This document shows positions 19,150 to 28,082 of a stretch of DNA of 64,000 nucleotides, piece after piece. The notes below the pieces were generated by a model. The model did not search any database, was not told the DNA's origin, and saw only the letters and a list, made by a program, of their open reading frames with translations. The position numbers and the translations under genes are program-made. This stretch comes from Sphingomonas sp. 3P27F8 (lineage in GTDB: Bacteria; Pseudomonadota; Alphaproteobacteria; Sphingomonadales; Sphingomonadaceae), in the NCBI RefSeq assembly GCF_005502745.1, contig NZ_SCNL01000004.1:186001-250000 (forward strand), written 5' to 3'. How positions within the stretch are numbered: position 1 is the first letter of the stretch; every line of letters starts with the position of its first letter.

Positions 19150-19604
19150 TAACCACCATCGTCTCCGATTTCCGCGATACCCTGCCCGGCGGCGGCCGGC
19201 TGATCGGGCTGGATGTCGGCACCAAGACGATCGGCACGGCGCTGTGCGACGCGCAATGGACCTTCGCCAGCCCCGCCCTGCTCGTCCGGCGCAACAAGTT
19301 CACCAGGGACAAGGAAATGTTGCGGGCGCTAATCGTGGAACAGGCGGTTGTCGGCCTCGTTATCGGTCTGCCTATCAACCTCGACGGCAGCGAGAGCCCG
19401 CGCAGCCAGTCCACCCGCGCCTTCGCCCGTAATGTCGCCGATCTCGGCCCGATATTGCTGTGGGACGAACGCTGGTCAACGCAGGCGGTGACACGCACGC
19501 TGATCGAGCAGGATGCGAGCCGCGCGAAACGCGCCGAGCTGGTCGATAAAATGGCCGCCGCCTACATCCTGCAGGGCGCGATAGATGCGCTGGTGCGCGC
19601 CTGA
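19146..19604 (+). CDS. ruvX: Putative pre-16S rRNA nuclease / Holliday junction resolvase (YqgF)
   Basis: 152-residue RNase-H-fold nuclease of the YqgF/RuvX family. The first catalytic Asp lies in [17 protein letters not shown], the Glu in [10 protein letters not shown], and the last Asp in [14 protein letters not shown]. Family members process the 5' end of 16S rRNA; a junction resolvase role has also been proposed. The start overlaps the upstream hydrolase stop by four bases. Confidence 0.93.
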   Translation: MITTIVSDFRDTLPGGGRLIGLDVGTKTIGTALCDAQWTFASPALLVRRNKFTRDKEMLRALIVEQAVVGLVIGLPINLDGSESPRSQSTRAFARNVADLGPILLWDERWSTQAVTRTLIEQDASRAKRAELVDKMAAAYILQGAIDALVRA

Positions 19605-19639
19605 TAGATCCTCGGACGCGGCGAGCCGATCGGCGCGCG

Positions 19640-19679
19640 TTTACCTTTCGTTAACCACGAAGTTTTACTGTTTGTTAAC
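19640..19679 (+). promoter_or_regulatory. tandem CtrA-like boxes
   Basis: Two near-identical 16-base units, TTTAC-N5-GTTAAC form, at 19640-19655 and 19664-19679, starting 24 bases apart. Each is TTTA-N7-TTAAC, one base off the CtrA consensus TTAA-N7-TTAAC known from Caulobacter-type cell-cycle control. They lie about 40-80 bases upstream of the lipoprotein gene. The match is by eye only. Confidence 0.4.
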
Positions 19680-19721
19680 GCGGTCGCTGTCCGGTGGCCG
19701 CCGGTTTGCGTGGAGAGATTG

Positions 19722-20393
19722 ATGGTTCGCGGATGGCTTCTGGCCGGGATGGCCGGCGTCGCACTTGCGGGATGCGCCACGCGGGATTCGGCAATGCGCC
19801 CTCATGCGACCGTCGATACCAGCACGCCGACCCCGGAATGGATGCGGATCGCAACGCCCGCCGGGATGCGATCGCTAGAAACGCTGGATGCGCATTTCGC
19901 GCGCGCAGTCCGCGCCCTGCCCCGCGCCGCAGTCTCTAAGGCCCGGGCTGAGGGCCCCCTGCTCGATCCGGACGCGGCTCAACTCGCGCCACAGGTATCA
20001 CCGGGGCCATATCATTGCCGGCTGATCAGGCTGGGCGGCGCGCGGGGCTTCCAATCGTTCGCGCCCGATATCTGCTATATCCTCGCCGATACCGGCAGCC
20101 TGTCCTTCGCAAAAGCGTCGGGCGAGAACCGACCGGACGGGCGCCTCTATGCCGATGGCGACAAGCGGATGGTGCTGCTCGGCACCGCGCGGCGAGAGGG
20201 CGAGAAGACGCAGCACCGTTATGGCGATGATCCCTCGCGCGATATCGTCGGCCTGATCGAGCGCGTCTCATCGTTTCGCTGGCGAGTGATCCTCGATCGC
20301 TCGGCAGCACCCGGCGGCGTGCTGGATGTGTACGAAATGGTCCCCGTGCCACCGGAGGTTAAAGGTGCGAAGCCGATGGTGCCCAACGACTAA
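19722..20393 (+). CDS. Lipoprotein, DUF4893-like
   Basis: 223 residues from ATG 19722, four bases after GGAGAG. The signal sequence VRGWLLAGMAGVALAGC ends in a lipobox (LAGC), so the mature protein should be membrane-anchored. The body has PGPYHCRLIRLGG, CYILADTGSLSFAKASG and FRWRVILDRS, a pattern I associate with DUF4893, though the family name is tentative. It precedes pyrB by 52 bases, which may be chance. Function unknown. Confidence 0.65.
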   Translation: MVRGWLLAGMAGVALAGCATRDSAMRPHATVDTSTPTPEWMRIATPAGMRSLETLDAHFARAVRALPRAAVSKARAEGPLLDPDAAQLAPQVSPGPYHCRLIRLGGARGFQSFAPDICYILADTGSLSFAKASGENRPDGRLYADGDKRMVLLGTARREGEKTQHRYGDDPSRDIVGLIERVSSFRWRVILDRSAAPGGVLDVYEMVPVPPEVKGAKPMVPND

Positions 20394-20445
20394 CGGGAAA
20401 ACACCGTTGCGCCCACCCGCCCCGATCACTATCCGCTGACCTTCG

Positions 20446-21438
20446 ATGCCTGATCCGTCGGACCACCGCCCCGCCACTCTCATTCCGGGCGGCGCTGTTT
20501 TCCCTCATCGCCACCTCACCGGCATCGAGGGCCTGCAACCGCATGAGATTATGTTTTTGCTCGACGAGGCGGAACGCTGGATCGCATCGAACGCCGAGCA
20601 CGCGCCGCCGGACAAGCGACTCGCCGGCCTGACACAGATCAACGCCTTCTTCGAGAATTCGACCCGGACGTTGCTGTCGTTCGAGATCGCCGGGAAACGT
20701 CTGGGAGCCGACGTGGTGAACATGCACGCTGCACAATCGAGCGTGAAGAAGGGTGAGACGCTGATCGATACCGCGATGACGCTCAACGCGATGCGCGCGG
20801 ATGTGATCGTCATCCGCCATATGTCCTCCGGCGCGGTGCGGTTGATCGCGGACAAGGTTGACTGTCCCGTGCTAAACGCCGGCGACGGCCGACACGAACA
20901 TCCCACACAGGCGCTGCTGGATGCCCTGACGATCCGGCGGCGGCGCGGCGGAATCGCGCACCAGCGCGTCGTGATTTGCGGCGATCTGATGCACAGCCGC
21001 GTCGCGCGCTCGAATATTTTGGCGCTCACCGCGCTCGCCGCCGAGGTCCGCGTCTGTGCGCCGACCACGCTGATGCCGGCCGCGATCGAACGGATGGGCG
21101 TGACCGCCTTCACTGATTTCGATGCCGCGCTTGAAGGTGCGGATGTAGTGATGATGCTCCGGCTCCAGACAGAGCGGATGTCAGGGGGCTATGTCCCATC
21201 GCCCCGCGAATATCACCTGCGTTACGGCCTGACGCTGGAGCGACTGGCTCGCGCCAAGCCCGACGCGCTGGTGATGCATCCCGGCCCGATGAATCGCGGC
21301 GTGGAGATCGATTCGAACGTTGCCGATCACGTCGAGCGTTCTGCGATCACGGAGCAGGTGGCGATGGGCGTGGCGGTGCGCATGGCCTGCCTGGACGTGC
21401 TCACGAGGCGCGCACGCGGCGTAAAGGGATGGGCATGA
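20446..21438 (+). CDS. pyrB: Aspartate carbamoyltransferase catalytic chain
   Basis: 330 residues. It condenses carbamoyl phosphate with aspartate in pyrimidine synthesis. The carbamoyl-phosphate motif FFENSTRT lies at about 68-75, [14 protein letters not shown] supplies the 80s loop, and [15 protein letters not shown] and [12 protein letters not shown] are the aspartate-site blocks. The stop overlaps the start of the pyrC-like gene as ATGA, the arrangement seen where ATCase needs a PyrC' partner. No pyrI is nearby. Confidence 0.96.
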   Translation: MPDPSDHRPATLIPGGAVFPHRHLTGIEGLQPHEIMFLLDEAERWIASNAEHAPPDKRLAGLTQINAFFENSTRTLLSFEIAGKRLGADVVNMHAAQSSVKKGETLIDTAMTLNAMRADVIVIRHMSSGAVRLIADKVDCPVLNAGDGRHEHPTQALLDALTIRRRRGGIAHQRVVICGDLMHSRVARSNILALTALAAEVRVCAPTTLMPAAIERMGVTAFTDFDAALEGADVVMMLRLQTERMSGGYVPSPREYHLRYGLTLERLARAKPDALVMHPGPMNRGVEIDSNVADHVERSAITEQVAMGVAVRMACLDVLTRRARGVKGWA

Positions 21439-22649
21439 CCCCGGCGCTCCATTTCCAGAATGCCCGGATCGTCTGCCCCGATGGCGGTGAGCGGCCGGGC
21501 GACCTGTGCATCGCGAACGGCGTGATTACGGATCGCCCGGCGGACGGGGCGGCGATCATCGATTGCAATGGGCTGATCCTTGCGCCCGGCATCGTCGATC
21601 TCGGCGTCGCGACGATCGATGACGCCGCCTTTCGCGCTGGCGGGATCACGCGCGTCGGGCTGATGCCGGATCAGACGCCGGTGCTGGACGAGCCCGGGAT
21701 CGTCCAGCGCTCCGCATTGATCGGCAAGCCCGACCTTTGGATTCATCCAATCGCGGCCGCAACGCGCGGACTTCAGGGCGAGGAACTGGCAGAGATGGCA
21801 ATCTGCCAGTCAGCCGGCGCGCGCGCGATAGGCACCGGCCGCGGGTGGATCGCCGATTCCGGCGTGATGCGGCGCGTGCTCGATTATGCGCGCGATCTCG
21901 GCCTCACGCTCGTCACCCACGCCGAGGATGGTGGACTCACGGGCGAGGCAGTGGCGACCACCGGCGAAACGGCGACGCGGCTCGGCCTCCCCGCCGCGCC
22001 CGCCGTGGCGGAAGCGCTGGCGATCGCGCGCGATTTGATGTTGGCGGAGGATGCGGAAGCGGCGATCCATGTTCGTCAGGTCACGACGGCGCAGGGCTTC
22101 GATCTCGTGCGCGCAGCCAAGCGTCGCGGGGTAAATGTGACGTGTGGCATAACACCTGCTCATCTTCTGCTGTCGGATATTGCGATAAGTGATTTCCGAT
22201 CCTTCGCGCATCTGTCGCCACCGCTGCGTTGCGAGGACGATCGCCGCGCCGCGTTGAAGGCTTTGTCCGACGGCACGATCGACGTGTTATGCTCCGGCCA
22301 TGACCCGCGGGGGCCGGAAGAAAAGCGCCTGCCTTATGCGGATGCCAGCGCCGGCGCATCGGGCGCGGAAACGCTGCTACCGCTCGCACTTGGCCTCGCA
22401 CGGGACAACGGCATCGCCATCGACCGGCTGTTCGCCCTGCTCGCCCGCAATCCGGCCGCCATTCTTGGGGTGGAAGCCGGGTCGCTACGGATTGGAGCAC
22501 CCGGCGATGTCATTCTGATCGACGATCAGGCACCGTGGCAGATCGATGCCGAAAAGATGGCTGGCAAGGCTGGAAACACGCCGTTCGACGGTCTGCCGGT
22601 TCAAGGGCGTGTACGCAGGGTGTTCAAGGGCGGCCGCGAGATCCACTGA
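21435..22649 (+). CDS. Dihydroorotase-like protein lacking metal ligands (PyrC' type)
   Basis: 404 residues from ATG 21435 (an ATG six bases earlier overlaps the AAAGGG site). The fold follows amidohydrolase dihydroorotases, but the zinc-binding HxH after PGxxD is gone: residues 51-59 read PGIVDLGVA. The usual TDHAPH near residue 286 is CSGHDPR. Active dihydroorotase is therefore unlikely. In Pseudomonas-type ATCase a similar inactive PyrC' is needed to assemble with PyrB, and the ATGA overlap with pyrB supports the same role here. A true dihydroorotase must be encoded elsewhere. Confidence 0.88.
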   Translation: MTPALHFQNARIVCPDGGERPGDLCIANGVITDRPADGAAIIDCNGLILAPGIVDLGVATIDDAAFRAGGITRVGLMPDQTPVLDEPGIVQRSALIGKPDLWIHPIAAATRGLQGEELAEMAICQSAGARAIGTGRGWIADSGVMRRVLDYARDLGLTLVTHAEDGGLTGEAVATTGETATRLGLPAAPAVAEALAIARDLMLAEDAEAAIHVRQVTTAQGFDLVRAAKRRGVNVTCGITPAHLLLSDIAISDFRSFAHLSPPLRCEDDRRAALKALSDGTIDVLCSGHDPRGPEEKRLPYADASAGASGAETLLPLALGLARDNGIAIDRLFALLARNPAAILGVEAGSLRIGAPGDVILIDDQAPWQIDAEKMAGKAGNTPFDGLPVQGRVRRVFKGGREIH

Positions 22650-22676
22650 TATCGGGCGGCGCCAGTTTCCAGCGGA

Positions 22677-24035
22677 TCAGCGCGAGGCGAGTTGCACCCC
22701 GCCTTTGGTCCATTGGGCAACCTGATCACCTGCTCCCGCCCGGACGAAGCAGACCCCGCCCTTCGCACGATAGGAACGGCACGTCGCGTCCGCATCGGCG
22801 CGCGTGAAGCCGCCGATCGATAGGCGATAGAATTCCTGGCTCGATGTTTTGAAGGTCATGCCAGCCGGCGCCTTGCCCGAAAACCCGGCGAAGCGATGCT
22901 GTGCGCGTGCCCAAGCATCCTTGGCAACCCCGGCGGACGAGAATGCGCCGATCTGGACATACCAGTCGCCCTTTTCCTTTCCGCGCACGATCGCGCGGCG
23001 CGCCGCATCGTTCTTTGCTACCATCGCCTTCGCAGCCGCGAAGGTGCTCGCCGGCAGCGCCTGCACAAATTCCTGGCGCGGCGCGAACGTTACTTTAGCG
23101 AAGGCGGGAGCAATGGTCGCCGTTGCGGTGGCCGGGGCGGGTACAGCAACCGAAGGGGGCGCCCCGGCGGTTTCGGCGGTGGCGAGCTGCGTGGGCTTCG
23201 GCTCCGGCTTCGGCGCGGTCATTACCGACGCGCCTGCATCCACCGGCGCAGTTTTCGCCACGGCAACGGGCGCTACCGGAACGGACGCGTTTAGCGCGAG
23301 CGCGACCGGCTGGCCCGGATCCTGCGCCGGCGTGACGCCCAGTAACGCCGCGACCTGATCCGCGGCGTGATTCGGCTTGGCGAACGTCGCCCATTGCATA
23401 ATCCGCTGGTCGGCCTCCGCCGGCGGCAAATCTATGCCCGCGATGTTGCGCGCTTCCTGCCACTGTCCGGCGAGCGCCATTGCGAGTGCCAGATTCTGCC
23501 GGGTCTTGGGCGTAGCACTTGGCGAACGGGTCGCCGCGATCAATATGCTGACGCCCTTCGCCGGATTGCCCGCCAGCGCAAGCGCTAGCCCCAGATCGGT
23601 TACGTCGATCCGTTCGCCATGGATGTCGAGGGTCTTCTGTGCGAGTTCCCAATGCCCGCCGGCGATCTGCGCGAGCGCCAGATTCAGCGCGGCGCGCGAA
23701 TCGGTGGGAGAGAGCGTCAGCACGTCACCATATGCGGTTTCCGCCGATGTGAAGCGGCCCGCCTTGAGATAGCTTTGCCCCAACAGCACGCGATAGCCCG
23801 CGTCACGCGGCTGCATCGCCACCGCCGACTCCGCAAAGGAAACGGCCTGCCCGATACGCCCACTTGCCAGCGCCTTGCGCGCCTTGTCTGCGTTGGTTGC
23901 GGCCTGCTTTGCCATGGCCGCATCGTTGCGGCTGCCGGCGGAGGCAACGCCTGTGCCGCCCTGTGCACAACCGACCATTGTCCCGCCGAATGCCAGCGCC
24001 GAAAGGCTGAGGGTGGCGAGCGCACGAATATTCAT
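22677..24035 (-). CDS. TPR lipoprotein with C-terminal SPOR domain
   Basis: 452 residues from ATG at 24033-24035, eight bases after AGGA; an ATG two codons earlier is too close. The signal sequence NIRALATLSLSALAFGG leads to a likely lipobox TMVGC. Helical TPR repeats (AVAMQPRDAGYRVLLGQSYL) fill the first 220 residues, then a Pro/Ala-rich linker, then a SPOR domain (GDWYVQIGAFSSAGVAKDAW to GGVCFVRAG). SPOR domains bind denuded peptidoglycan at division sites. Third gene of the ParA-RHH-SPOR operon. Confidence 0.85.
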   Translation of the reverse strand: MNIRALATLSLSALAFGGTMVGCAQGGTGVASAGSRNDAAMAKQAATNADKARKALASGRIGQAVSFAESAVAMQPRDAGYRVLLGQSYLKAGRFTSAETAYGDVLTLSPTDSRAALNLALAQIAGGHWELAQKTLDIHGERIDVTDLGLALALAGNPAKGVSILIAATRSPSATPKTRQNLALAMALAGQWQEARNIAGIDLPPAEADQRIMQWATFAKPNHAADQVAALLGVTPAQDPGQPVALALNASVPVAPVAVAKTAPVDAGASVMTAPKPEPKPTQLATAETAGAPPSVAVPAPATATATIAPAFAKVTFAPRQEFVQALPASTFAAAKAMVAKNDAARRAIVRGKEKGDWYVQIGAFSSAGVAKDAWARAQHRFAGFSGKAPAGMTFKTSSQEFYRLSIGGFTRADADATCRSYRAKGGVCFVRAGAGDQVAQWTKGGVQLASR

Positions 24036-24057
24036 GACCATGTTCCTGTCTTCCCGA

Positions 24058-24606
24058 TCAGCGCCGTTTGCGCGGCGGGAGCTGCCCGACGAGCGTCTCC
24101 ACTTCCGGCAGGGTGGCGATGAAGGCGTCCAGCGCCTCGGTTACGAGCTGCTGCGCAGAGCGATTTCGGGTCGCCGTAGCGAGCCTCAGGCGCAGGTGAC
24201 GCTCCTCATCCAGCCGCAGCGTGAAGGCGGATTTGCGCCGATGCGCTGTCTCGCGGCGAATACGGGCCGCCGTGGCGACCGACACATCGATCGCCGCAGG
24301 CAGCGGGGTCGAAACCATTTGCTGGATTTCGGGCGTATCCGTAGCGGTTTCGAGCTGCGGTTCGGCTATCGCTTCGGGATGGGCGACGGGCTGAACCGCC
24401 ACGCTTTCCTGCAACGCCTCGCGCTCGATCAGAACCGGCGGTACCGGTGGAGCCGGTGCGGGCTCCCCCATGTCGTTCCAGCCGAGTTCGTCGCCGGCAC
24501 TGACGAGACTGGCGAAACCTTGCGGACGCATCGCGGGGCGTGCCTGCCCCTTGCGGGCGAGGAGGCCCGACGAAAGCGACGCGAGCGGCTTTGGCGCCCC
24601 CAGCAT
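24058..24606 (-). CDS. Ribbon-helix-helix-like protein partnered with ParA
   Basis: 182 residues from an ATG that shares a base with the parA stop (TGATG), so the two are translationally coupled. The first 100 residues are Pro/Ala-rich and probably disordered. The last 60 (RRKSAFTLRLDEERHLRLRL then SAQQLVTEALDAFIATL) look like a ribbon-helix-helix strand plus two helices. It is thus a candidate DNA-binding partner or ParA adaptor. Family not recognised with certainty. Confidence 0.65.
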   Translation of the reverse strand: MLGAPKPLASLSSGLLARKGQARPAMRPQGFASLVSAGDELGWNDMGEPAPAPPVPPVLIEREALQESVAVQPVAHPEAIAEPQLETATDTPEIQQMVSTPLPAAIDVSVATAARIRRETAHRRKSAFTLRLDEERHLRLRLATATRNRSAQQLVTEALDAFIATLPEVETLVGQLPPRKRR

Positions 24607-25322
24607 CAGCCCATCACCCGCCGACCGAAGCCGGCCGCTGCTGGCCGCGCGGGCGTGAAGCCATTGACGGCGCTGGGCGCCGAAAAGACGGTGCGGCGGA
24701 AGTTCTTTTCCAACCGATCCGAGATATAGCTCCACAGCGCGATCACTTCGCCTGCGGATTTACCATTTGGATCTGTTTCCATAACCGTCCGTCCGTCGAT
24801 CATCGACGCGGCGAAATCGGTGCGCTGATGGATCGTGATCGGCGCGACCGTGCCGTGCTGCGACAGCGCGACCGCCGCCTCGCTGGTGATTCGCGCTTTC
24901 GGCGTTGCAGCGTTTACCACGAAGATCAGCGGCTTGCCGGCACGCTCGCACAGATCGACTGTAGCGCCAACGGCGCGCAGATCGTGCGGGCTGGGTCGGG
25001 TCGGAATCACTATCAGTTCGGCGACTTGGATCACGCTCTGAATTGCCATCGTGATCGCCGGCGGCGTATCGATGACCGCGAGCTTGAAGCCCTGCTGGCG
25101 CAGCACTTCCAGATCAGCTGCAAGCCGTGCGACCGTTGTCTGCGCGAACGCGGGATACTCCGCCGTCCGCTCGTTCCACCAGTCCGCGAGCGAGCCTTGC
25201 GGATCGATATCGATGAGCACGACCGGCCCGGCTCCTGCGAGCTGCGCCTGCACAGCGAGATGGCCGGACAGGGTCGTCTTGCCCGACCCTCCCTTTTGTG
25301 ATGCCATTGCGAGAACGCGCAT
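24606..25322 (-). CDS. Orphan ParA-family ATPase
   Basis: 238 residues from ATG at 25320-25322 with GAGGA six bases upstream. The deviant Walker A motif is ASQKGGSGKTT (residues 7-17), then LIDIDPQGSLADWW (Walker A' region) and VIDTPPA (Walker B). These are the marks of ParA/MinD-type positioning ATPases. No ParB or parS-like sequence is adjacent, so this is not the chromosomal parAB locus. Coupled to the RHH-like gene and followed by the SPOR lipoprotein, which points to positioning of an envelope or division factor (inference). Confidence 0.88.
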   Translation of the reverse strand: MRVLAMASQKGGSGKTTLSGHLAVQAQLAGAGPVVLIDIDPQGSLADWWNERTAEYPAFAQTTVARLAADLEVLRQQGFKLAVIDTPPAITMAIQSVIQVAELIVIPTRPSPHDLRAVGATVDLCERAGKPLIFVVNAATPKARITSEAAVALSQHGTVAPITIHQRTDFAASMIDGRTVMETDPNGKSAGEVIALWSYISDRLEKNFRRTVFSAPSAVNGFTPARPAAAGFGRRVMG

Positions 25323-25535
25323 GAGTTCCTCAAATCCACCTGTTCGGGCAGAGAAATGACACGCGGGAGGATAAGGAAAGGTAAATGCCACGGAAGGGCG
25401 CGTGTTTACTCTTCGCCCTGCGCGACGGCACTGAACGATCGCTCCACCGCGGACTATACGGGAAGGAATGGTTAATTGCTGGAGTGTAAACCATCGGGCA
25501 TGGTGCGTGAAAAGAAGCGGGATGAGGGCTCGGCG

Positions 25536-26543
25536 ATGAGGATTGCTTACCTCGGCGCAGTCGCGCTGTTGTTGACGACGATGCCAGCGCTGGCCGAAGT
25601 GAAGGCGGGCGTCGACGCCTGGGGGCGGGGCGACTATGACAAGGCGATTGCCGAATGGCGCAAGCCCGCGATCGCTGGTGATGCGGATGCCCAGTTCAAC
25701 ATGGGCCAGGCATACAAGCTGGGGCGCGGTGTGCCCGCCGATCAGAATCAGGCGATAGACTGGTTCCGTAAGGCTGCGCTCCAGGGCCATCCGCAAGCGG
25801 AGGACAATTACGCGCTGATCCTGTTTCAGGAAGGCCGCAAGACAGAGGCGTTGCCCTGGCTCGAAAAGTCGGTCGCGCGCGACGAGAAGCGAACCGAGCT
25901 TGTTCTGGGAACGATGCTGTTCAACGGCGACGCGGTGACGAAAGACTGGGCACGCGCCTTCGCCCTGGTCACGCGCTCGTCTCAACAGGGTTTGCCGCAG
26001 GCATCGCAGACGCTCGCGCAGATGGACGGTTACATCGCACCTGAGCAGCGTCAACAGGGGCTGGCACTCGCGAAACGGATCGAAAACGACGGCCGCAGCG
26101 CGCGCCTGGCCGCAGCGAGCAGGCCGTCGTCAGCGTTGCAGCACACCGCCGCGCTTGATCTGCCGCGTCCTTCGGCGGCCAAGTCGACCGGCCAAGGCTA
26201 TCTACCACCGGCCAAGCAACCAGCCCCCGCTCCTAAGCCAGAGAATGCCGAAAAGGCAGAGCCGGCGCAGCATTCCATGCCGGCGAAATCGAAGGCACCC
26301 AAGCCCACCCTCGCCCAGGCCACATCGACGGGTGGCACCTGGCGCATCCAGCTCGGCGCATTCCGCGATGAGAACAATGCGCGCGCGCTCTGGGGCAAGG
26401 TCGGCGGCAAGACCGGCGGCCGCGTAAGCTACGTCAAGGCGGGGGATATTACCAAGGTGCAGGCAAGCGGCTTCGCGAGCAAGGCAGCGGCGCAGGCGGC
26501 TTGCGGTAAGGCCGGAGTCGCCTGTGTAGTGGTCGGGCCATAG
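25536..26543 (+). CDS. Sel1-repeat protein with C-terminal SPOR domain
   Basis: 335 residues. Signal peptide MRIAYLGAVALLLTTMPALA. Sel1-like repeats follow (AQFNMGQAYKLGRGVPADQN, then AIDWFRKAALQGHPQAEDNY), then a Lys/Pro/Ala-rich linker, then a SPOR domain (GTWRIQLGAFRDENNARALW to AGVACVVVG). It should be a periplasmic peptidoglycan-binding protein. It is divergent from parA across 213 bases, so two SPOR proteins flank the ParA gene. Confidence 0.85.
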   Translation: MRIAYLGAVALLLTTMPALAEVKAGVDAWGRGDYDKAIAEWRKPAIAGDADAQFNMGQAYKLGRGVPADQNQAIDWFRKAALQGHPQAEDNYALILFQEGRKTEALPWLEKSVARDEKRTELVLGTMLFNGDAVTKDWARAFALVTRSSQQGLPQASQTLAQMDGYIAPEQRQQGLALAKRIENDGRSARLAAASRPSSALQHTAALDLPRPSAAKSTGQGYLPPAKQPAPAPKPENAEKAEPAQHSMPAKSKAPKPTLAQATSTGGTWRIQLGAFRDENNARALWGKVGGKTGGRVSYVKAGDITKVQASGFASKAAAQAACGKAGVACVVVGP

Positions 26544-26603
26544 TGTGAGTATTGGTCGAACGCTGTCAATTTACGTACCACCCCCGGCTGCGATATCCGA
26601 TAA

Positions 26604-26630
26604 GCGTTGCAATCGGGCGGGTCGCAACGC
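26604..26630. repeat. inverted repeat, possible terminator of the Sel1-SPOR gene
   Basis: GCGTTGC at 26604-26610 and GCAACGC at 26624-26630, a perfect 7-bp stem with a 13-base loop, 60 bases past the stop. No U-run follows, so termination is only a guess. It lies just upstream of the riboswitch. Confidence 0.4.
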
Positions 26631-26649
26631 CTTGAGCCTACACGTATAA

Positions 26650-26802
26650 GACACCCTCCTTTTGGGGAGTAGCTTCCGGCCGTAGCCGGGTTCACGTCAA
26701 CATATTTGTCCGGGTAGTTATTTTGGACATTGCGTGATCAGCGGGTACAATTCGCATAGCGAGACCAGCGAATCCCACTGCCGAGCCGGCCGGTGTGGGG
26801 AC
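26650..26802 (+). ncRNA. yybP-ykoY (manganese) riboswitch with expression hairpin
   Basis: The conserved core elements of this class occur in order on the plus strand: GGGGAGTAGC at 26664-26673, TCAACATA at 26697-26704 and GCGAGACC at 26759-26766. A following hairpin (arms 26774-26778 CCCAC and 26795-26799 GTGGG, with inner CCG/CGG pairing) is placed as an expression platform before the coding start at 26825. The class senses Mn2+ and typically switches on mntP-type exporters. Here it precedes a decayed mntP. Recognised by eye; outer boundaries are approximate. Confidence 0.85.
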
Positions 26803-26824
26803 ATGTCTTGTGCGGCGGGTCTCA

Positions 26825-27130
26825 ATGCCCCCCAGTGCTGTTGCCCTGCTTTCGATGAGCATGTCGACCAACGCTTTTGCGGCAAGGGTTGGTCGCGGCG
26901 CGTCGAACCGCTTGTCCTTCTTCAGGCCGTCCGCGCAGGGGATGTGTTTGGCGTGATCGAAGCGCTGACCCTAATCATCGGTTGGGAATTGAGCATGGTG
27001 GCGGCAAGGTGCGTTCGGCAGCTCGACCATCGATCGCCTTCTCGTTGCTGAGCATCGTTGACCGGAAATGGTTTTCGAGGCTGCGCGCCGGAACGATGGA
27101 GGCTCCGGTCATCAGAAATTGTGCGAACCC
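26825..27130 (+). pseudogene. mntP: Manganese exporter MntP, decayed and truncated
   Basis: The reading pieces match MntP in order across frames. From ATG 26825: LLSMSMSTNAFAARVGRGAS. After a -1 shift near 26918-26924: AGDVFGVIEALTLIIGW and then VAARCVRQLDH. After a second -1 shift at 27031-27032: IAFSLLSIV. After a third -1 shift near 27058-27067: MVFEAARRND. E. coli MntP has the same sequence order (SMDAFAASIGKGA, LIFGAVETLTPLIGW, NHWIAFVLL, MIIEGFR). The conserved Asp of SMDAFA is Asn here. The second half, about 100 residues with the remaining helices, is absent; serB begins on the other strand. No functional exporter can be made. Confidence 0.88.
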
Positions 27131-27135
27131 TGCCC

Positions 27136-28017
27136 TTACCCCCTTATCCAGTCATCGCGCGCAATCCCCTGCGCCCATAGCAGCGCGGTGAGATCGCCAT
27201 AGTCAATCCGCGCCGCCGCCGCCGTCGCGACGATCGGCTTGGCGTGATAGGCGACGCCCAGTCCGGCGATACCGATCATGGCCAGGTCGTTCGCGCCGTC
27301 GCCCACCGCAAGCGTCTCGTGATCGCCGAGGTCGAGTTCGGCGCGCATCGCGCGCAATGTGTGTTCCTTGGTGGAGGCATCGACGATCGGCTTGGCCACC
27401 GTGCCGGTCAGCCGGCCATCGCTCACGCCCAGGCGGTTTGCGATCACGCGATCAAACCCGATCTCCTTCCCGACCGGCTCGGCGAAGGCGGTGAAGCCGC
27501 CAGAGACGAGCACGGCGTTCGCGCCACGCGCGCGCATCGTGCGCACCAGTTCGACCGCGCCCGGCATGATCTTCACCCGCTCGGCGCGGCAGCGATCAAT
27601 CGCGTCGGCGCCAAGCCCCTCAAGCAGTGCGACACGCGCATCGAGCGCCGCCGCGAAATCAAGTTCACCGCGCATCGCGGCATCGGTGATCTCTGCGATC
27701 CGTGGCTTGAGCCCGGCGTAATCGGCGAGTTCATCGATACACTCGACGGTTATCATCGTCGAATCCATGTCAGCAACGATCAACTTCTTCTCTCGCCCGT
27801 CGGTCCGCTGGACGATCGCATCTACGCGATCGAACCGCCCCTCAAGCGCCATACGCGCAGCAGCGGGATCATGCGCAAACGAGATATCCGCGGCATCGCC
27901 CTCATCCAGCCAGACCGCCTCGCCCGGCGCGCACCGGGCGGCAGTCAGCCGTTCAGTGGCGTCGGCGAGGATGTGGGCGGAAAGCCTTCCCGTTGCTATC
28001 AACGTCGCCGTGAACAT
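27136..28017 (-). CDS. serB: Phosphoserine phosphatase
   Basis: 293 residues from ATG at 28015-28017 ([12 protein letters not shown]); a GTG 39 bases upstream would add 13 residues. It is a HAD phosphatase giving serine from phosphoserine. The nucleophile motif is [19 protein letters not shown], then [12 protein letters not shown] (motif II Ser), a conserved Lys (ASTKEHTL), and [24 protein letters not shown] (motif III and the Asp pair). Divergent from miaA across 65 bases. Downstream it runs toward the mntP pseudogene. Confidence 0.95.
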   Translation of the reverse strand: MFTATLIATGRLSAHILADATERLTAARCAPGEAVWLDEGDAADISFAHDPAAARMALEGRFDRVDAIVQRTDGREKKLIVADMDSTMITVECIDELADYAGLKPRIAEITDAAMRGELDFAAALDARVALLEGLGADAIDRCRAERVKIMPGAVELVRTMRARGANAVLVSGGFTAFAEPVGKEIGFDRVIANRLGVSDGRLTGTVAKPIVDASTKEHTLRAMRAELDLGDHETLAVGDGANDLAMIGIAGLGVAYHAKPIVATAAAARIDYGDLTALLWAQGIARDDWIRG

Positions 28018-28082
28018 GCCCAATACGAAATCCCTTATGCTCCCGTCGATCCGCACAGCCGCTCAGGATATCGGCCGTCGCC

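Noticed and set aside
19337..19361. GGAAC-N16-CGTT inside ruvX
   Set aside because: It matches the EcfG pattern but lies in coding sequence about 360 bases from the next start, so chance occurrence is likely.
26734..27051. A 105-codon frame that could be called a new hypothetical protein
   Set aside because: It is only one of the frames of the mntP remnant, and its first part overlaps the riboswitch; the recognisable segment AGDVFGVIEALTLIIGW is MntP.
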